Below, one piece after another: positions 1-5,528 of a DNA stretch of 10,775 nucleotides. The position numbers were made by a program, and so were the translations under genes. The notes below the pieces were generated by a model, which was not told where the DNA came from, ran no database searches, and worked only from the letters and a program-made list of their open reading frames with translations. The stretch comes from Myxococcales bacterium (GTDB lineage Bacteria > Myxococcota > Polyangia > Polyangiales > Polyangiaceae): positions 1-10,775 of the forward strand of contig JAGQIY010001374.1 in NCBI GenBank assembly GCA_020430865.1, written 5' to 3'. How positions within the stretch are numbered: the first letter of the stretch is position 1; each line of letters opens with the position of its first letter.

Positions 1-996
1 GAGCGCCATCGCCTGTCGAAACACGCCCAAGCCTGGTTGCGTCGCGCCCCCCACGCCGAGCAGATCGCCCTCCCAGCTCAGGCCTGCGACGTCCGTCTCC
101 CAGACATCGACGGCATACCCCGAGCTCGCGCCCAGCTCCGCGCCGTCGATGCCCGGCAGGCCCCGCGCGCTATCCCCGCGGATCTGCGCGTACGCGCTGC
201 CCGCTGGGCTCCAGCTGGCGAACGCGAGGCGTGCTCGGTCCTGCGGCGCGATCACACGAGAGAAGGCCAGCGGTCCAACCAGGGCTCGACGCCCCCTCGC
301 CGCGTCGGCTCGGTAGCTCACGACGCCGCTCGCGCCGTGGGCGTCGATGTCGACCATGCCTCCGTCGAGCGACTCCCACGCCAGGGCGCTGCGACCGCTG
401 GGCCCCGACACGTCGAGGGATACGCGCGCGCCGTCAGCAATTCGTTCGAGGCGCGAATAGGCTCCCACGCCCAATCGGACGCGCGTCGTGCCGGGGCGTT
501 CTTGCCCCGCGGAACTCACGAGCGGCAGCTCGGCGGCTACCCCCAGGAAGGCGCCATCGCGGCCGGAGTATCCGACCGTGGGTGGCAACATGCCAGCACT
601 GTTCGGGCCTCGGAGCATGAGGCGCGGGAGGTACAGCAGCGTGGTGTCGCCGCTGGTCAGTCTTGGCCCGCTCAGATCGACGTCGCCGTCTCGGCTGATC
701 TCCGCGCGCTCGAAGCCAAGCTCGAGCGGCGGTGCTGGACAGCTGCAACCGCTGAGTCGCCCGGGCCCCTCGACGCCCACTCCGTCCGCTGTCTCCTCGA
801 TCTTCAAGCGGGGCGCCCGCAGTCTGAGCGAACCGCTCTTCACCTCGACGTCGCCATCGAGCTCGGCACAGCGCTGCTCCAGATCGACCTCCGCTTTCCG
901 CGCGGTAAATTCTACTGTCTGAGCGATGGCGCTGCCGCTCACGCTTCCCGCCAGCAGATTGAGCCCCGCCCACCGGAGCACCGGTCGCAAGCCCAC
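1..996 (-). CDS. lptD: LptD-like LPS-assembly outer membrane protein (3' end beyond window)
   Basis: LptD is the outer-membrane barrel that receives lipopolysaccharide from the periplasmic Lpt bridge and inserts it into the outer leaflet. The window holds 332 codons from the N-terminus. The frame is closed by a TGA directly in front of the GTG at 996, so this GTG is the earliest possible start. It opens a good signal peptide (residues 1-25, cleavage after AIA). Residues ~28-120 resemble the OstA/LptA-like beta-jellyroll domain (GDVEVKSGSLRLRAPRLKI), followed by YLPRLMLRGPNSAGMLPPT and GYSGRDGAFLG, which match the LptD pattern of a 'LP' strand, an 'SG-L-P' turn and the first barrel strand. The rest looks like alternating beta-barrel sequence. 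Cysteines 43, 84 and 86 lie in the N-terminal domain; E. coli LptD uses disulfides between this domain and the barrel, but equivalence here is inference. It follows the AMIN-like gene by 53 bp and is probably co-transcribed. The jellyroll seems compact. Family assignment is likely, not certain. Confidence 0.72.
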   Translation of the reverse strand, partial: MGLRPVLRWAGLNLLAGSVSGSAIAQTVEFTARKAEVDLEQRCAELDGDVEVKSGSLRLRAPRLKIEETADGVGVEGPGRLSGCSCPAPPLELGFERAEISRDGDVDLSGPRLTSGDTTLLYLPRLMLRGPNSAGMLPPTVGYSGRDGAFLGVAAELPLVSSAGQERPGTTRVRLGVGAYSRLERIADGARVSLDVSGPSGRSALAWESLDGGMVDIDAHGASGVVSYRADAARGRRALVGPLAFSRVIAPQDRARLAFASWSPAGSAYAQIRGDSARGLPGIDGAELGASSGYAVDVWETDVAGLSWEGDLLGVGGATQPGLGVFRQAMAL

Positions 997-1049
997 TCAG
1001 TCGCCCTCACGGGCCGCGCGCCGACACGGGGCGCGCACAGGGCACTCGA

Positions 1050-1736
1050 CTACTGACGGCGCTGGGCCGGCAGCACGGCCAATGGAACCCGCTGCTCCGC
1101 CTTCACGTACTCTTGGCGCGGCGCAGGGATGCTCACCCTCAGGATCGAGGTGCCTCGAGGCCCCACCTCGAGCCGCGACTTCACGTCCGCTGCCTCTCGC
1201 AGGTTCAGCACCAGCAGCGTCTGTCCCTTCTTGCCGCGCTTCAGCCGCGCGCTCGCCAGGGGCGTGTTGAAGTGCGTCGTGATCAGCGGATAGGTGTTCG
1301 TCGTCCAGCGCACGTAGGTGTCGCTGAGTACCAGGGTCACGCTGCGCTCGCCCTTGTTCACCTCGACGCTCACCTTCTTGCTCAGCCATACGCTGACTTC
1401 GCTGCTGCCATCTTGCAGCATGCGGAAACCGGGAAACGTCGCGATGGCCCATTTGGGATCGATCTTGGTGCGACGGTAGTGGCGGCGCGGCTTGTCCGTC
1501 CAGGTATAGCCACCGGTGCGACTGGGCTTCTTCGCCTCGGCATCCCCGCTGGCTTTGTCCGTGCCTGAGTCTGCCTTCGCTTGCGGAGGCCGCTTGATCT
1601 CCACCTTGTAGCCGCCGTCTTCGGTCTTGGTGACCTTCTCTTCGGCGGCGCCCGGCGCAGCGACTGCGATCCCCAAGAGCGCGATGGTCCACTGAAGTAG
1701 GCGGCGAGACATCCTCACCAGGATCGTACGAAGCAT
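1050..1736 (-). CDS. secreted protein with AMIN-like beta domain, upstream of lptD
   Basis: This encodes 228 residues. An N-terminal signal peptide (hydrophobic ~13-27, AAPGAAEE around the likely cleavage site) predicts export to the periplasm. A polar, Lys/Ala-rich linker (~33-90) follows. Residues ~98-205 form a domain predicted to be mostly beta strands: SEVSVWLSKKVSVEV, then RSVTLVLSDTYV, then PLITTHFNTPLASARLK, then TLLVLNLREAADVKSRL, ending ILRVSIPAP. This strand pattern is reminiscent of AMIN domains, which bind peptidoglycan or target proteins to the envelope in AmiC and PilQ. The resemblance is by pattern only. The start is uncertain: ATG 1736 has only a weak GAG nearby, and ATG 1712 (MSRRLLQW) gives an equally good signal peptide but has a GGTGAGG box directly abutting it. 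The gene lies 53 bp upstream of the LptD-like gene on the same strand, suggesting a shared envelope job. Confidence 0.8.
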   Translation of the reverse strand: MLRTILVRMSRRLLQWTIALLGIAVAAPGAAEEKVTKTEDGGYKVEIKRPPQAKADSGTDKASGDAEAKKPSRTGGYTWTDKPRRHYRRTKIDPKWAIATFPGFRMLQDGSSEVSVWLSKKVSVEVNKGERSVTLVLSDTYVRWTTNTYPLITTHFNTPLASARLKRGKKGQTLLVLNLREAADVKSRLEVGPRGTSILRVSIPAPRQEYVKAEQRVPLAVLPAQRRQ

Positions 1737-1759
1737 CGCTCAAGGCCAGACTCTCGGCC

Positions 1760-1785
1760 GCGCGTTCGGCGAAAGCCGAACGCGC
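1760..1785. repeat. perfect 11-bp inverted repeat with 4-nt loop
   Basis: GCGCGTTCGGC (1760-1770) and its exact complement GCCGAACGCGC (1775-1785) flank GAAA on the plus strand and TTTC on the minus strand. The hairpin sits 23 nt upstream of the AMIN-like gene's ATG at 1736. No T-tract follows on either strand, so it is not a canonical intrinsic terminator. It could be a transcript-stabilising or attenuating stem, or an operator. Confidence 0.7.
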
Positions 1786-1793
1786 CTCTGCCT

Positions 1794-1819
1794 CCCGCGA
1801 GAGCCACTTCGCTCGCGGG
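1794..1819. repeat. 8-bp inverted repeat, second intergenic hairpin
   Basis: CCCGCGAG (1794-1801) pairs with CTCGCGGG (1812-1819) around a 10-nt loop. It lies 40 bp downstream of the stop of the beta-barrel gene (1860) and just before the 1760-1785 hairpin in transcription order. No poly-T run follows, so a terminator role for the barrel gene is only possible. Confidence 0.55.
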
Positions 1820-1859
1820 GACTGACATGGAGGCGCTCGCGTCGCCTGCTCACTAGGGC

Positions 1860-3122
1860 TCAGCGGCTGGCAGTCTGAACCGGCTTCTTCTGGGCGGTCT
1901 GGCTCTTCTGGCTCTCACGACGGCCAGAGAGGCTGTCGTAGATGGCGTCGATGTGGCCCACGAGGCTCAAGTAGACCCGGGCATCGGGGCTGTAGAGGAT
2001 GTTGCGACGCGTTCCGTCTTCGCCAAGCTGCAGCGTGCCGTTCGCGTAGCCGACGGCGAAGCTGAACTCCGGGACGACCTGCATCCCCACCTCGGAGGCG
2101 AAGATGGTCACCACACTGAAGTTGGTCGGATCCTTCTCGGCAGAGGTGACCTCGGCGCAGTCGCCGGGTGTGGTGACGTTCACGCAATCGACCTCCACCG
2201 CGTCGTACTTCCAGGTGGGCCGCCAGCTGAAGCTGTTCGTCCAGCTGATGGTCTTGGTGATGCCCAGGGTGCCCGCCAGCGTCAGGGACGCCTGATGCTT
2301 CGGCATGTAGCCCGTCGACAGCTGGTCGGACACGTCGGTCTGACCGCTCGGCGTGATACGGCTGCGCTCGAAGTCCCCGTTCACCGGCGTCGTAGCCTGG
2401 GTGAAGGTGTGGTTGTAGCCCGCAATGCCCGTGAGCGTGAAGGTCTGCAGCGCGTCGGCACCGCTCCCCAGCACCGGCACCGTTTGCCCCAGGGAAGCAG
2501 AGGCTCCGAGGCCCAGGATACGTCCAGTGTTGGCGCTGATCTTGGAAGTCGGGAAGGTCAGCACCGGCAGGCTCAGCCCGACGGTGGTGGCCATGTCACC
2601 GTCGCTCGCCAGCACGCGGTTGTAAGCGCTGAAGAGCTTGGCGTCCGTGAGCGTCCACTCGCCGCGATTGGTGGTGGTGTCGCTATTGGTGAACTCACGC
2701 AGCGCGCCGATCTCGCCGGCGATCGACAGGCTCCATTTCTCCTTGGAAATGAGCTTGTAGGCGGGCTTCAGGGTGAAGGTCATGTCGTAGGTCGGATCTT
2801 CCGACTGACGATCCTGACCCACGCCCACGGTGTCCGTGGTCGCGCTCTGATCCCAAACCAGCTGCAGGCTCCAGGGCAGCGGCTTCGGCTTGCCGGGCTC
2901 GTTGGGCTCATCGCCTGGACCCGTGTCGGAGATCGCGTCGCCGCTACCTCCCAGGCCGAGCTCGAAGCCACCCGTCGCCTGACCGCCGGGCTGCTGAGCG
3001 GCGGGCGCCGCCGGAGCAGGGGCGGGACCCGTGGCGGGCGCCGGCTCGGCGGGCTGCGCGAACGCAGAGGCGGTGATCAAGCTCGCTAGAGCGAAAGTGG
3101 CTCCTAAGATTCGGCGCTTCAT
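1860..3122 (-). CDS. predicted outer-membrane beta-barrel protein
   Basis: This encodes 420 residues counted from the ATG at 3122. The frame is open up to an ATG at 3233, but the 3122 start gives a textbook signal peptide (MKRRILGATF..., cleavage after AFA at residue 22) with GGAG about 10 nt upstream. A Pro/Ala/Gln linker (~23-50) and a Gly/Asp-rich segment (~51-80) precede ~315 residues of short amphipathic stretches ending in aromatic residues (PLPWSLQLVWDQS, YDMTFTLKPAYKL, WSLSIAGEIGAL, ISWTNSFSWRPTWKY, FSFAVGYANGTLQL, ARVYLSLVGHIDAIYDSL). That is the pattern of a transmembrane beta-barrel. Cys313 and Cys322 sit in one polar loop and could form a disulfide. The last ~22 residues are a charged Gln/Lys/Ser tail beyond the final strand, so the protein lacks the usual terminal aromatic residue. 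I recognise no named family; a porin or transporter role is inference. Confidence 0.82.
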   Translation of the reverse strand: MKRRILGATFALASLITASAFAQPAEPAPATGPAPAPAAPAAQQPGGQATGGFELGLGGSGDAISDTGPGDEPNEPGKPKPLPWSLQLVWDQSATTDTVGVGQDRQSEDPTYDMTFTLKPAYKLISKEKWSLSIAGEIGALREFTNSDTTTNRGEWTLTDAKLFSAYNRVLASDGDMATTVGLSLPVLTFPTSKISANTGRILGLGASASLGQTVPVLGSGADALQTFTLTGIAGYNHTFTQATTPVNGDFERSRITPSGQTDVSDQLSTGYMPKHQASLTLAGTLGITKTISWTNSFSWRPTWKYDAVEVDCVNVTTPGDCAEVTSAEKDPTNFSVVTIFASEVGMQVVPEFSFAVGYANGTLQLGEDGTRRNILYSPDARVYLSLVGHIDAIYDSLSGRRESQKSQTAQKKPVQTASR

Positions 3123-3241
3123 ATCTTGGCGGCTCCGTATTGTGTCCGCGCCGCCCGGGCGCGGAGGGAGGTGTGAGCGGTCATTCCAGTGAGAGTGAAG
3201 TGGCTTTCTGCCCATTCCTCGCACGTTTGCCAACCCGAAAA

Positions 3242-3256
3242 ACAGTGCCGGACTGT
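3242..3256. promoter_or_regulatory. small dyad, possible operator
   Basis: ACAGT and ACTGT form a 5-bp inverted repeat around GCCGG, so half-site centres are 10 bp apart, one helical turn. It lies about 120 bp upstream of the beta-barrel ATG. A minus-strand TTGACA at 3279-3274 lies just upstream of it, but the hexamer 17 bp further on (ACAGTC) is a poor -10 and overlaps the dyad. A repressor site over a weak promoter is one reading; chance is another. Confidence 0.25.
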
Positions 3257-3306
3257 CACACGCTGTAGGCCTGTGTCAATCAGACTCGTACCCGGACCGG
3301 ATGGAC

Positions 3307-3351
3307 GATTCCGAGCGGCTAGAAGCAGGATCTGTTCCGCTCTACGGAATC
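3307..3351. repeat. imperfect 12-bp inverted repeat in divergent promoter region
   Basis: GATTCCG (3307-3313) plus AGCGG (3314-3318) pair with CCGCT (3337-3341) and CGGAATC (3345-3351). The stem has 12 bp with a 3-nt bulge (CTA 3342-3344) and an 18-nt loop. It sits in the A+T-richer centre of the divergent region. It could be a two-site operator or an RNA stem; no T-tract follows. Confidence 0.5.
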
Positions 3352-3583
3352 CGTATAACCCAGCGTATTCACTGGTATTTTCTGGTTTGGGGGCGAGGGG
3401 GTGTTAGTCGACACACGGCCCTGCACCCAAGGGCTTCGTCGCGAACCTAACGCACACCCGTCCAGTACCGGACGCGGGCAACCGGGGTGATCCCTTCGGC
3501 ACGCACCAACGCTGCTCAGCGGGGGCCGCGCTCTCGGCAGCCGGTTTGCAAGCCACGCTGGCTGTGATAGCTCCTGGGCTCCC

Positions 3584-3949
3584 ATGACCGATCAAACGGC
3601 GCTCCCCGCCAGCGAAATCACTGCGTTGCTGGGGCGCGGGACCCGGTTCGAAGGCAAGCTTCATTTCACCGGCCGGGTGCGCATCGACGGCACGTTTCGC
3701 GGAGAGATCCGGAGCGACGATGTGCTGATCGTCGGAGAGGGGGCCGACGTGGAGGGTGAGATCCGAGTGGCGACGGTGATCATTCGGGGCGGTCGGGTGG
3801 ACGCACGGGTACTCGCAGAGCGGGCGATCGAGCTCTACGTCCCGGCCCAGGTGACGGGTAGCCTGCAGGCGCCAGAGATCTTCATGGACAAAGGGGTGCA
3901 GTTCAGCGGCTCCTGCACCATGGCTCCGGTCGAGCCCGAGACCGCCTGA
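3584..3949 (+). CDS. bactofilin (polymer-forming cytoskeletal protein)
   Basis: Bactofilins (DUF583/PF04519) polymerise without nucleotide into filaments that scaffold cell-shape, chromosome-positioning or envelope enzymes at the membrane. All 121 residues match a short, canonical member. A brief polar N-terminus leads into ITALLGRGTRFEGKLHFTG, then RIDGTFRGEIRSDDVLIVG, GADVEGEIRVATVIIRGG, RVDARVLAERAIELYVPAQV and TGSLQAPEIFMDKGVQFSG. These are successive short beta-strand repeats of the right-handed beta-helix. The end (GSCTMAPVEPETA) is a short tail. Length is close to the small bactofilins of myxobacteria (BacN/O/P type), but I cannot choose a paralogue. No clear purine-rich ribosome site precedes ATG 3584, yet the family motif begins close behind it, so the start fits. 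No parA/parB or M23 peptidase gene is adjacent, unlike many bactofilin loci, so its partner cannot be read from context. Confidence 0.95.
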   Translation: MTDQTALPASEITALLGRGTRFEGKLHFTGRVRIDGTFRGEIRSDDVLIVGEGADVEGEIRVATVIIRGGRVDARVLAERAIELYVPAQVTGSLQAPEIFMDKGVQFSGSCTMAPVEPETA

Positions 3950-4277
3950 GTGGGCACCGGCCGGCTAGCCGAGGAAGGTTCGGACTAACACTTCGTAAGC
4001 GGGGAGCATGTGCCCCTGTTGCGACACCAGTTGTGAACGGGATTTCGCCGCGGCACGCGGGGCTGGTCTCGGTGGGAGCGCCCACGACGCTGGTGCTCGC
4101 TGGTCGCGTAGCCAGAACGACACACCTCACCCCCCAAAAAAACCCTAAGAAAGCCGGACTTCGCTCGTCCATCCCTGCACTCGTTCGGCCTTTCCAGCCA
4201 CCGTCGGCACACGCCATGCAGGGTGGTGGGAATCCTCGGGACCCACCAAGCCCGCTTTCCTGACCTCCAGCCTCCCC
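3950..4277. other. intergenic region without recognised gene
   Basis: This region lies between the bactofilin stop and the ribosome site of the SRPBCC gene. It contains a 10-bp palindrome CGGCTAGCCG (3962-3971), a short stem at about 4068-4081 (GTGGG/CCCAC), and a C6A7 homopolymer pair at 4130-4142. I see no terminator with a T-tract after the bactofilin gene and no recognisable RNA gene. The promoter of the downstream gene probably lies here but is not identifiable. Confidence 0.4.
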
Positions 4278-4283
4278 AGGAGA
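4278..4283 (+). promoter_or_regulatory. ribosome binding site that sets the 4292 start
   Basis: AGGAGA lies 8 nt before ATG 4292. The same frame is open from ATG 4223, but that upstream start has no such site and would put 23 unrelated residues before a clean signal peptide. This supports 4292. Confidence 0.8.
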
Positions 4284-4291
4284 ATCATCGC

Positions 4292-4909
4292 ATGCAGCTT
4301 TCTCGTCGCAGTCTCTTGCTGAGCACCGGTGCCATCAGCCTCTCCTTCAGCCTGCCCGCCTGGGCGGAGAGCGAGGGAGAGCGCCTCAAGAAGAAGAAAG
4401 ACTCGGAGCGCTACGAGAAGAAGACCGAGAAGAGCGACGTGAAGGCCGGCTGCGCGCGGATAGCGGTGAAGGCCAGCCCCGACACGGTCGAGGACGTCGT
4501 CACGGACTTCAAGAACTACGCGCGCTTCATCTCCAAGTTCAAGAAGGCTCGAGTGGTCGGCAAGGAAGGCGACGACACCCTCGTCTACCTGTCCGTCCCC
4601 ATCCTGCACGGTGCCGGAAAGATCTGGGCAGTCGTGCGCTTCAAGCCGGTCAAGAAGGATGGCGACGTGCGCACCCTGACCGGCAGCATGGTGAAGGGCA
4701 ACGTCAAGCGACTCGACGCGGACTGGCGCATCGAGCGCATCGACGACGACTACACCCAGCTCAACTGCGAGCTGCTGATCGTGCCGAAGCTCCCGGTGCC
4801 GGGCTCCGTGGTCACCGGCGAGGTGGCCTACGCAGCGGACGAGGCTGTCAGTGGCTCGGCCAAGCGCGCCGAGAAGATGCGCCGCCGCAAGAAGCGCAAG
4901 AAGCACTGA
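4292..4909 (+). CDS. exported SRPBCC/START-like (Coq10/cyclase fold) protein, Tat-like signal
   Basis: This encodes 205 residues. The signal peptide (1-25, cleavage after AWA) contains LSRRSLLLSTG, a twin-arginine-type SRRxLLL motif, so export may be folded via Tat; Sec is not excluded. A strongly basic and acidic stretch follows (~30-48, with KKKK and EKKTEKSD). Residues ~51-190 fit the SRPBCC/START-like fold: an opening strand (CARIAVKA), then the helix typical of this family (SPDTVEDVVTDFKNYARFI, as in Coq10 and ribosome-toxin-type RatA proteins), then strands up to the C-terminal helix (VAYAADEAVS). Family members bind lipids or other hydrophobic ligands in a cavity. The last 16 residues are very basic (KRAEKMRRRKKRKKH). 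No enzyme activity can be assigned. The small lipoprotein gene starts 37 bp downstream and may be co-transcribed. Polybasic ends on an exported protein are unusual and might bind acidic envelope polymers; that is inference. Confidence 0.85.
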   Translation: MQLSRRSLLLSTGAISLSFSLPAWAESEGERLKKKKDSERYEKKTEKSDVKAGCARIAVKASPDTVEDVVTDFKNYARFISKFKKARVVGKEGDDTLVYLSVPILHGAGKIWAVVRFKPVKKDGDVRTLTGSMVKGNVKRLDADWRIERIDDDYTQLNCELLIVPKLPVPGSVVTGEVAYAADEAVSGSAKRAEKMRRRKKRKKH

Positions 4910-4946
4910 CTTGACGTGGCAGCCGCCGGGCGTCTACTCGGCCCCC

Positions 4947-5519
4947 ATGCATCGCTTCTCGTTCCTCGCGGTTCCGCTGCTCCTCGTCGCTTGCGGCGGC
5001 TGCAGCAAGACGTCGAGCACCGAGCCTCACGCACAAGACGGCGCAGCACAATCGAGTGCTGTGCCGTCGGTCGTTCCAAGCGCCCCAGCGCCACGGCCCA
5101 GCGCCTCCGCCGACCCCGCGCCGTTGCCTCCGGGATGCTACGATGATCTCCAGGCGGAAACGGGAAAGGCTGCGCTGGAGAAGCTCGGGGCGGCGTGCGC
5201 GAAGGGCATGCGGCCCCTGCTACCCGAGGTGCTGGAGGTCGAGCTGGAGCCAGAAGGCCGTCGCGAGATCCCGGTCACCGTGATCGACACCAGCAAATGC
5301 CTTCGAGCCGCCGTCGCGGCCAATGGCGAGGCCGAGCTGCGCCTGCAGCTCCTGGCTCGGGACGACTCGAAGGTCGCCGAGGCGAGCCTCGGCAGGGGCT
5401 ACGCGGTCCTGAACGGAGACGGCCCCATCTGCGTCGGGAGCCCTGGCCAGTATCGCGTCATTATACGCATGGATAAAGGCAAGACCGAGGTGTTCGCGCA
5501 GGTCTGGCAGGCGAAGTAG
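4947..5519 (+). CDS. small lipoprotein of unknown function
   Basis: This encodes 190 residues from ATG 4947, chosen because it begins a lipoprotein signal (MHRFSFLAVPLLLVACGG). Lipobox LVAC puts the acylated cysteine at 16. The same frame is open further upstream without a signal-like sequence. A Ser/Ala/Pro/Gln linker spans ~20-62, typical of tethered surface or periplasmic lipoproteins. The mature domain (~63-190) has an alpha-helical segment (LQAETGKAALEKLGAACAKG), then strand-rich sequence (EVELEPEGRREIPVTVID, AELRLQLLARD, YRVIIRMDKG, EVFAQVWQA), suggesting a small beta-sandwich. Cysteines 64, 84, 118 and 162 could make two disulfides. I recognise no family. It follows the SRPBCC gene by 37 bp, and its stop lies 9 bp from the stop of the convergent TPR lipoprotein. 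No clear ribosome site precedes the start. Confidence 0.8.
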   Translation: MHRFSFLAVPLLLVACGGCSKTSSTEPHAQDGAAQSSAVPSVVPSAPAPRPSASADPAPLPPGCYDDLQAETGKAALEKLGAACAKGMRPLLPEVLEVELEPEGRREIPVTVIDTSKCLRAAVAANGEAELRLQLLARDDSKVAEASLGRGYAVLNGDGPICVGSPGQYRVIIRMDKGKTEVFAQVWQAK

Positions 5520-5528
5520 GCGTCGGGC

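Larger units (their letters stand above)
3123..3583. other. divergent intergenic region, less GC-rich than its flanks
   Basis: This 461-bp stretch separates the beta-barrel gene (minus) from the bactofilin (plus) and must hold promoters for both. The part from about 3190 to 3400 is visibly richer in A and T than the flanking coding DNA. It contains two dyad elements, annotated separately, and a smaller hairpin at 3457-3478 (GTCC/GGAC core). Short open frames across it show no recognisable protein and I do not call them. Confidence 0.6.

Noticed and set aside
434..973. Minus-strand open frame of 179 codons inside the LptD-like gene
   Set aside because: It is the wrong frame of the same strand: Arg-rich, without signal peptide or fold pattern.
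37..1056. Plus-strand open frame of 339 codons opposite the LptD-like gene
   Set aside because: Arg/Ala/His-rich composition with no motif. The minus-strand frame beginning at GTG 996 has a signal peptide and LptD features, so this is an antisense shadow typical of GC-rich DNA.
997..1743. Minus-strand open frame of 248 codons overlapping the AMIN-like gene
   Set aside because: Strongly Arg/Gly-rich and out of frame with the sensible secreted protein. Its stop is the TGA that precedes the lptD GTG, which shows nothing about coding.
1953..3089. Plus-strand open frame of 378 codons opposite the beta-barrel gene
   Set aside because: No domain or signal, composition typical of a reverse-complement shadow. 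The minus-strand product has a clean signal peptide and barrel pattern.
3319..3664. Two minus-strand open frames of 86-88 codons upstream of and overlapping the bactofilin start
   Set aside because: No recognisable motif, low-complexity Pro/Arg/Ser composition, and one overlaps the start of the bactofilin gene.
4130..4142. C6A7 tract as a possible terminator (T-tract on the minus strand)
   Set aside because: No hairpin lies directly upstream of the T-tract on the minus strand, and no minus-strand gene ends here.
4145..4906. Minus-strand open frame of 253 codons covering the SRPBCC gene
   Set aside because: Leu/Ala/Val-rich mirror of the true gene. The plus strand has a ribosome site, signal peptide and SRPBCC helix motif.
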